In this document: piece after piece, positions 56,807-64,000 of the stretch | Layout: every line of letters starts with the position of its first letter | Position numbering within the stretch: position 1 is the first letter of the stretch | Assembly: GCA_039707465.1 (NCBI GenBank) | Contig: CM077649.1 | Span: 13,966,501-14,030,500 of the forward strand | DNA length: 64,000 nt | Origin: Rhabdophis nuchalis | Taxonomy: Eukaryota; Chordata; Lepidosauria; Squamata; Natricidae | Direction of reading: 5' to 3' | Made by a program: the position numbers and the translations under genes | The notes under the pieces: model-generated | Seen by the model: the letters and a program-made list of their open reading frames with translations, nothing else | Databases searched by the model: none | What the model was told of the DNA's origin: nothing

Positions 56807-59800
56807 AAATAATAATAATAATAATTTAATTTCTATCCCGCTCTCTCTCCCCAAGGGGACTCGAGGCGGGGCACAGGCAATTAAAAATACAAATAGACCA
56901 CAAACAAATACAAAATACAAAGTTAAAAATAAATTAAATAAATCCTGCGCTAAAACCCATAACTAAACTAAAAATTACCCCTAAAAAACCCTGACCTAAA
57001 AAGAGACTACCCAAGGCCGGCCAGACGAAAAAAGTGCGTCTTTAATTTTAAGCGGAAGGAGCGGAGGTCCGTGGTTGTCCTGATATCGGGGGGAAGGTCA
57101 TTCCAGAGGGCTGGGCCCGCCACAGAGAAGGCCCTTCCCCTGGGCGTCGCCCGCTGACAAAGTCTAGTGGACGGCACCCGGAGAAGTCCCTCTCTGTGGG
57201 AGCGAATCGGCCGTGAGGATGTATGGGGCAGGATCCGATCCCGCAGGTAGCTAGGTCCCGAGCCATGGAGCGCTTTGAAGATGGTAACTAACACCTTGAA
57301 GCGCACCCGGAAGACGACAGGTAGCCAGTGCAGCTCGCGCAACAGCGGTGTTACATGGGCAAACCTAGAGGTGCCCATAATTGCTCGCGCGGCTGCATTC
57401 TGGACCAACTGAAGCCTCCGGGTACACCTCAAGGGGAGCCCCATGTAGAGAGAGTTGCAATAATCCAGTCGGGATGTCACGAGAGCATGAGTGACTGTGC
57501 GAAGGGCGTCCCGATCCAATAGGGGGCGCAACTGGCGTACCAGGCGAACCTGGTAAAACGCCCTCCTGGCCACGGCTGTCACTTGATCTTCCATGGACAG
57601 CCGGGTATCCAGGAGGACACCCAAGTTGCGCGCCCCATCCACAGGGGCAAGATGTTCGCCCCCTATGGCCAGCGTTGGAGAGAGCTGGTTGAATCGGGCA
57701 GCCGGAAACCACAGCCACTCGGTCTTGGTCGGGTTGAGCCTAAGTCCGTTACTTCCCATCCAGATCCGCACGGCTTCCAGGCACTGGCACATCACCGCTA
57801 CGGCATCGTTGGGGTGGTTTGGGGTAGATATGTACAGCTGGGTGTCATCAGCGTACAGGTGGTACTCTACCCCAAAACCACGGATGATCTCGCCCAGCGG
57901 CTTCATGTATGCGTTAAACAGGAGAGGCGAGAGGACCGACCCCTGAGGCACCCCGCATGTGAGGGGTCTCGGGGTCGACCTCTGCTCTCCTGCCCGCACA
58001 AATTGCGATCGGCCAGAGAGGTAGGAGGAGAACCACCGTAAAACGGTGCCTCCCACCCCCAACCCCCCCAGCCGATGCAATAGGATACCATGGTCGATGG
58101 TATCGAAAGCCGCCGAGAGGTCTAATAGGACCAGGATGGAGGAACATCCCCCATCTCTGGCCCTCCAGAGATCATCTACCAACGCGACCAATGCCGTCTC
58201 GGTGCTATGCCCGGGCCGAAAGCCGGACTGGCGCGGATCTAGATAGTCAACTTCCTCCAGGTGACGGGGAAACTGTTGTGCCACCACACTCTCAACAACC
58301 TTCGCCAAGAAGGGAAGGTTGGAGACTGGACGGTAGTTGTTCAAAAGAGCTGGGTCCAAAGAGGGCTTCTTGAGGAGGGGCCTCACCATGGCCTCTTTTA
58401 TGGAGGCAGGCAAGGAACCCTCACTCAAGGATGCGTTGACAACCTCTTGGAGCCAGCCTCGTGTCACCTCCCAGGATGCCAGTACAAGCCAGGAGGGGCA
58501 CGGATCCAATAAACATGTGGTGGCTCGCAGTCGCCCACGTAGCCTGTCCATATCCTCGGAAGTAACGGAGTCAAACTCCTCCCAAACAAGATCTCCCCCG
58601 TGGCATCCCACTGGGCCATGAATGGGGGTTAGCTCACTCTGTATCTGGGCGGTTTTCTCCTGCAGAAAAATCACAAATTCCTCTGCTCTACCCTGTAGCG
58701 GGGCTTCCCGCTCCCTCTGTTGAAGGAGGGAGCGGGTCACCCTAAACAGGGCGGCAGGGCGGTTTTCTGCGGATGCTATGAGAGTGGCACAATGATGACG
58801 TTTGGCCACCCTCAGCGCCACAATGTAAGTCCGTAAATGGGCTCTTACCTGTGTCCGGTCAGATTCAGAGCGGCTAGCCCTCCATCTTCTCTCTAGGCAT
58901 CTCTTGCGGCGTTTCATCACCCGCAGCTCCTCAGTGAACCAAGGAGCCAGGGTGGTTCGCCGCCGCAAGAGAGGCCGCAAGGGCGCGACCCGATCTAAGG
59001 CTCCCACGGCCGCACTATTCCATGCGGCCGTGAGGTCCTCCATCGGGGCGCGGGTCAGGGATACAGGAAATGGCCCAAGCGCTGTCTGGAACCCATCCGG
59101 GTCCATCAAGCGCCTGGGGCGGTACCAGATTGGTGACTCTGGTTCCGCCTCCCCGCGGAGGGGAGCAGCGGTCGGAAAGTCGAGCCGGAGAAGTGAGTGG
59201 TCTGACCATGACAAGGGTGTGATGACTATATCCCCTGTACCCAGATCACTTTTCCATTGGCCCGAGACGAAGATGAGGTCCGGCGTATGTCCACCCTCGT
59301 GGGTGGGGCCCTGAATTACTTGGGTCAGGTCCATGGCCGTCATGGAAGCCATGAACTCCCGAGCTACCACGGATGATTCGCCCAATGATGGCAGGTTAAA
59401 GTCCCCCATGACTATAAGTCTGGGGGTCTCCACTGCCACCGTAGCGATCACCTCCAGGAGCTCGGGCAGGGCTCGGGCAGGGCTGCTGCTACATAGCGGG
59501 GAGCCAGGTATACAACCAGCAAGCCCAACTGCCTCCCTAGGCCCCACTTCACGCAGAGGGACTCACAGCCGGAAGTCTGAGGCACAATGGTCTCTCTCGG
59601 CTCAAGGCCTTCCTTAATAATGACCGCTACCCCACCACCCCTGCCTAGGGCCCGCGGCTGATGAAATGCGCGGTAGCCTGGTGGGCACATTTCAACGAGG
59701 GGATGTCCTCCCTCGTGGCCCAACCAGGTCTCCGCAATTCCTACCAGGTCCGGCTCCCCCTCTGACACAAGGTCACTAATGAGGGGGGCTTTGTTGACAA

Positions 59801-60605
59801 CGGACCTGGCGTTGCAAAACATCAGCCGCAGACCCTGGCTCTGTATTCCCTGGCCACCTAGCCTGCGGGGGTTGTGGCACCCAACCGTTTGTAACCAACG
59901 GCTACGTGCCTCCAACCGGGAGGAAGGAACTTGTCTCCCCTCGGTCCTGCCCCTCCCCACGACCCTCTGGATGGAGAAGCCCTCCACCGGAATGACTTGT
60001 GTTTCCCCCCTCTTAACGGAACCATCCGCCTCCCCCCGTCGTCTGCTGGCTTGGCCCGTTCCCTTCTGGCTAGTCTCAACCTGTCTAAACCCTCCCTCCT
60101 CCCTGGTACCCCCTAAAACAGACAACAGCTTTTTTACTAAAAAACCCCTACACCTGCGCTTTCGCCACTTCTCCTGACTTACTAGTCCCTCATCAAAGTG
60201 TGCCCTTGATAACACAGCGGGCCATACCTGCGAGAGGGGGGACTCTCGCAGTAACAGTAGGTCTGCTTTAGAGTACATCTAATAAAATGGGTCAAGCTGT
60301 TAATCTAGGGCTACAATTGGCTACGATGATGTTAAAAACTGTGAAAACAGATGTTATAAATACATAATAAAGATGTTAAAATGAATAATAGAATAGATGT
60401 TAAATAGATATTAAAAATAGATATTAAATAGATGTTAAATAGTATTTAAATAGCTGTTAAATACATTAAATACAATAAATACACTAAAATTCATTGTTCA
60501 CAGTATGCAAGGGAGAAATATATAGTCCGGCTCAGCACTTGTTCACAAAATCGAGGGTGGTAGGAATAGTTCATCTAAGTGGGTAAGTCTGAGGCCTAAA
60601 TATAT
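56807..60605 (-). mobile_element. Near-full-length L2-like LINE
   Basis: Runs on the minus strand from a 5' UTR (about 60280-60605, matching the 5' UTR at 34330-34640) through one long coding region (57007-60278) and a 3' UTR (56830-57006) to an (AAT)n tail at 56807-56825. It is the only copy here with endonuclease and RT together. The other L2 copies are its truncated relatives. The 5' end is probably slightly short, because the deleted copy at 34263 carries about 70 extra 5' bases. No target duplication was identified. Confidence 0.85.
57007..60278 (-). pseudogene. L2-like LINE polyprotein (AP endonuclease plus RT), one frameshift
   Basis: Two overlapping open frames (59448-60278, 276 residues; 57007-59547, 846 residues) form one protein of about 1,086 residues split by a frame change near 59470. 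The N-part holds the first endonuclease motifs (LRLMFCNARSV, VGIAETW). The second part holds IVMGDFNLP and SDHSLLRLDF, then RT: LLDLSAAFDTIDH (A), CGVPQGSVLSPLLF (B), YHLYADDTQLYIS (C, with YADD), and the C-terminus ending SVAGPALWNDLPPD. In intact elements this protein nicks the target and copies the RNA there. All catalytic motifs seen are intact and no other stop occurs, so the copy looks young. A TAG lies just before the ATG at 60278. An 11-bp tandem duplication (59460-59481) accounts for the shift. Confidence 0.88.
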
Positions 60606-60609
60606 AATA

Positions 60610-61150
60610 TGCATCCTCAATTGCTTCTATTGGGGAATACAATACCAGCTGTTAAACTATGATACACTGTTTGGGTGCTTAAATTGTGTAGACATGGGTT
60701 GCATTGCTCCTGTTTTTAAGATTAATAGAAAAACATATTTTTTTTCATAGACAGCTCTAAAACACCAGGCTGCTATTCCCACATCCAACATTTTAAAACA
60801 GCTGTCTTTAAATAAAAGCATCTCTGAAAGTGATATATTAACTTACGAGCATATTTGAAATTTGGCATTGATATATTGCATATCTAGGCTTCGTTGGGCC
60901 AACAGGATATGAAGACTGAGTTGTATGTTTTTATAAGACAATTTTCCATGATCTTTCTCCCCGCTTCCAACTTTCTGCTGAATCAGATGTGGGAGATCCC
61001 TGCGTTTCAGAAGGCCATTTTAAATTCTGATTAAATTTCCCAGGTCTGGATATACAAGAGAAAGAAAAGATATACTAAGTAATAATGTTATACAATCACC
61101 CAAGTAAATGGTACAGTCTGCCAAATACACTCATCCTATACCAGCTGGCA
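60610..61150. other. Intronic, no recognised repeat
   Basis: AT-rich unique sequence; nothing recognised. Confidence 0.4.
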
Positions 61151-61160
61151 TCCTCTACAG

Positions 61161-61241
61161 CAGGGGTCTCCAACCTTTGCAACTTTAAGTCTGGGAGCTG
61201 AAGTCCTTCAGTCTTAAAGTTGCAAAGGTTGGAGACACCTG
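61161..61241. mobile_element. Short hAT MITE, TSD CTCTACAG
   Basis: CAGGGGTCTCCAACCTTTGC to GGTTGGAGACACCTG, only 81 bp, with most of the left arm deleted. Exact duplications are at 61153-61160 and 61242-61249. Confidence 0.88.
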
Positions 61242-61376
61242 CTCTACAGTGCTGCCTTATCTATAAAAGAAAAGTTGGAGATAGAGTGAAAACCACAGAG
61301 GTAACCATGTGAAAATAGCTTCTTCAAGAGTGCACAACTACATCCTTCAAGGCAGGGAACATCACACAACAGTTCC

Positions 61377-61848
<472 letters not shown>

Positions 61849-62320
61849 TTATTTATTTTATTTATTTATTTTATTAAATTTATATAACCGCGCCTATCTC
61901 CCCAGAGGGACTCAGGGCGGTGCACAGGAAAATTAAAACAAGAAATACAAAACATAGCAATAATAAATATAATTTAAGGCTAAAATCCAATTAAATACGA
62001 GATGCCCTGTGCTAAAACTCCCCTAATACTAATAACCCCTTTAAAATCCAAATTAAAATTTAAAATTCAGTCTACAAACATGATTGTGAGGATTAGGCCA
62101 GGCCGGCAAGATGGAAGAGATGTGTCTTCAAATGTTGGTGGAAGGAGCGGAGGTCCGTGATAGTCCTAAGTCAGGGGGTAGGTCATTCCAAAGGGTTGGG
62201 CCCGCCACTGAGAAGGCCCTTCCCCTGGGCGTCGCCAGCCGGCATTGTCCGGTGGACGGCACCCAGAGAAGTCCCTCTCTATGGGAGCGAATCGGACGAA
62301 GGGATGTATGAGGTAGGATA
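61849..62320 (-). mobile_element. 5'-truncated L2-like LINE
   Basis: TTATTTATTTTA tail, TATAACCGCGCCTATCTCC...GGGCGGTGCACAGG, then minus-strand coding (DILPHTSLRPIRSHREGLLW, SVAGPTLWNDLPPD). The 5' break is at the RDILPHTS codons, next to a repeated ATCCCATGAGT. Confidence 0.88.
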
Positions 62321-62324
62321 TCCC

Positions 62325-63070
62325 ATGAGTATCCCATGAGTAAGTGAAATCTCAGCCTTAAATACTGGTAAATCTCAATGGATTTCTTTCAAAAAAAACT
62401 ATAGAAAAAGAACGTATGTAAAAAAATGTTTGCTTATTTATTGAGGGCACAATCTAGTCCCACTGGACTTTCATTACCTCTGTTTTCTCTCTTTCTTCCT
62501 ATGAGAAAATTCTAACATTATGGCCATTACAGGAAATGGGAGGTCTGCTTAGATTTTAATGATTCTGATCCACTCCTCTTCTTCAATCTGCATAAAGCAA
62601 GTTATTCCTGAATGAACAGGAACATGGGATTTCGTACACAGACCATTCATTACCTGGCTATAAATAGGGGTAGAAAACTCTGCAAATTGCTCTATTATTG
62701 ATTTTCCTAAAAAGCAATTCATTATGGTTTGTTTTAGCATTTGTTTCTAAATTTAAGGGAAAAGGAACATAGTCCCCATGAATACTAATATGCATTTTAG
62801 TGCTCATTTCTTCTAATATGGTCAATTTTGTATGCCCTCGTTTTATGAGTAAACTTTTTAAAATTGGATTTTCCAGAATGTAATACATTTTTGTGCATGC
62901 TTCTCTAGAAATAAGTATTTTTTCCTCTTTTTTGAGTTGCTAACCAAATCGCAAAACTCTAACAAGAGTTTTGCCATTTCCATTCGGCTTCTCATATTCC
63001 TGAACCAACCATAATTCCCAGTATTTTAACTTACTGTGAAGGCCACAGATTCTTCATTTTTGCCTCATAA
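62325..63070. other. Intronic, no recognised repeat
   Basis: Unique AT-rich sequence without microsatellite or repeat signature. It could hold conserved non-coding sequence, but nothing is identifiable. Confidence 0.4.
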
Positions 63071-63075
63071 AACAT

Positions 63076-63738
63076 AATTTATTTATTTATTTAATTAGAT
63101 TTCTAGACCGCCCCCTCTCCCCGAAGGGACTCGGAGCGGTGTACAGGTAAAATTAAAACTATCAAAACCACAATAATACATATAAACTAAAAATTGAATT
63201 AAATAATCCCCTGTACAAATTTATAAAAATAAAAACTAGACCCATAAAACCGAATAAAATAATTTAAAATTATAGATTGAGGCGGGAAGCATAAAGTTAG
63301 GCCAGGCTGGCTAGATGAAACAAGTAGGTTTTGAGTTTCTGGCGGAAGGAGCGGAGGTCCGTGGTCATTCTAATATCAGGGGGAAGGTCATTCCAGAGGG
63401 TCGGGCCCATCACAGAGAAGGCCCTTCCCCTGGGCGTCGCCCACTGGCATTGCCTAGTGGACGGCACCTGGATAAGTCCCTCTCTGTGAGAGCGAATCGG
63501 CCGAAGGGATGTATGGGGCAGGATATGATCCCGCAAACTAGGTCCTGTGTCATGGAGCACTTTAAAGGTGATAACCAACACCTTGAAACGCACCCGAAAT
63601 GCCACAGGCAGCCAGTACAGTCCGCGCAGGAGTGGTGTTACATGGGAGTATCTAGTAACTCCCAGGACTGCCCGCGCGGCCGCATTTTGGACCAGCTGTA
63701 GCCTTCGGGTGCATCTCAAGGGGAGCCCCATATAGAGA
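63076..63738 (-). mobile_element. 5'-truncated L2-like LINE
   Basis: ATTTATTTATTTAATT tail, TAGACCGCCCCCTCTCC...GAGCGGTGTACAGG 3' UTR, then minus-strand coding (LYMGLPLRCTRRLQLVQNAA, SHVTPLLRGLYWLPVAFRVR, PTLWNDLPPDIRMTTDLRSF) with an open frame of over 140 codons. A short in-frame loss follows the GPS codons. Confidence 0.9.
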
Positions 63739-64000
63739 ATCACTTCCCCAAGGGGGGGGGGGGAATTGCTGCATAGCTGAAAAATATTATAACAGGAGCG
63801 GACATTTTTTAAACTGCAGATTGATACTACTGGTATATTCACACTTCCCAAATTAGGCATACATATATTCATATTCACAAATATTTATGCAATATAAGCT
63901 ATATGTCTTCTGTGTTAATGATATGTTGGGCACCACGAATAATGGAATTGATACCTACAAGATAAATACCAGATGCCAGCAAAGATCTCCAGAAGTCCTA

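Noticed and set aside
57328..59314. Plus-strand open frames over the long L2
   Set aside because: Antisense shadows of the GC-rich LINE coding strand, with no domains.

Overview
This is vertebrate nuclear DNA, AT-rich with an intron-like texture. The repeats point to a squamate reptile, more likely a snake than a lizard. The evidence is CR1 LINEs ending in AATAC/AATAG pentamers, abundant L2-like LINEs, a Sauria-type SINE, other tRNA-derived squamate SINEs, hAT MITEs (one SPIN-like), Helitrons and a Penelope-like element. No bacterial, operon, CRISPR or rRNA features are present.

The one host-gene anchor is at 3781-4344 on the + strand. A 19-codon first exon (4281-4338) reads MASNSIFDSFPSYQQCFVR, ends in codon phase 1 and is followed by a GTAAGT donor. 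The sequence upstream carries five ACCACA RUNX sites. I read this as the distal (P1) promoter and first coding exon of RUNX1. On that reading 1-3780 is upstream flank and 4339-64000 is the first part of the long P1-P2 intron. No second exon was recognised. A GATA/RUNX/ETS-like patch near 23.4 kb is a candidate for the intronic haematopoietic enhancer, but this is unproven.

Layout: 0.48-2.0 kb holds a solo LTR (+) and a Ty3/gypsy integrase-chromodomain remnant (-) split by a CR1. 2.8-3.2 kb holds two ACCGGTT-type hAT-like elements. 3.8-4.34 kb is RUNX1 P1 and exon 1. 4.3-12 kb is mostly unique, with a MITE, a LINE fragment and an L2 tail. 12-17.9 kb has an unclassified LINE, hAT MITEs, an L1-like insertion inside a 54-bp direct repeat, and L2 copies. 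19.5-22.5 kb has CR1 copies, an L2 nested in a CR1, and an L1 ORF2 end. 25-38 kb has L2, CR1, SINE and hAT elements and an internally deleted L2. 38.5-42.5 kb has two oppositely oriented Helitrons. 45-49 kb has an L2 between complementary microsatellites, and a minisatellite built from a SINE head. 52.7-55 kb has a Penelope-like element broken by two hAT insertions. 56.8-60.6 kb has a nearly intact L2, its single reading frame split by an 11-bp tandem duplication. 61-64 kb has a CT/CA microsatellite and two L2 fragments.

No undescribed multi-gene system is visible. The interest lies in transposon biology: central-TA hAT target sites, arm amplification inside palindromic MITEs, deletion and truncation derivatives of L2, and repeat-seeded satellites, all inside the regulatory first intron of a developmental transcription factor. 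Family names come from recalled family features and were not checked against a database.
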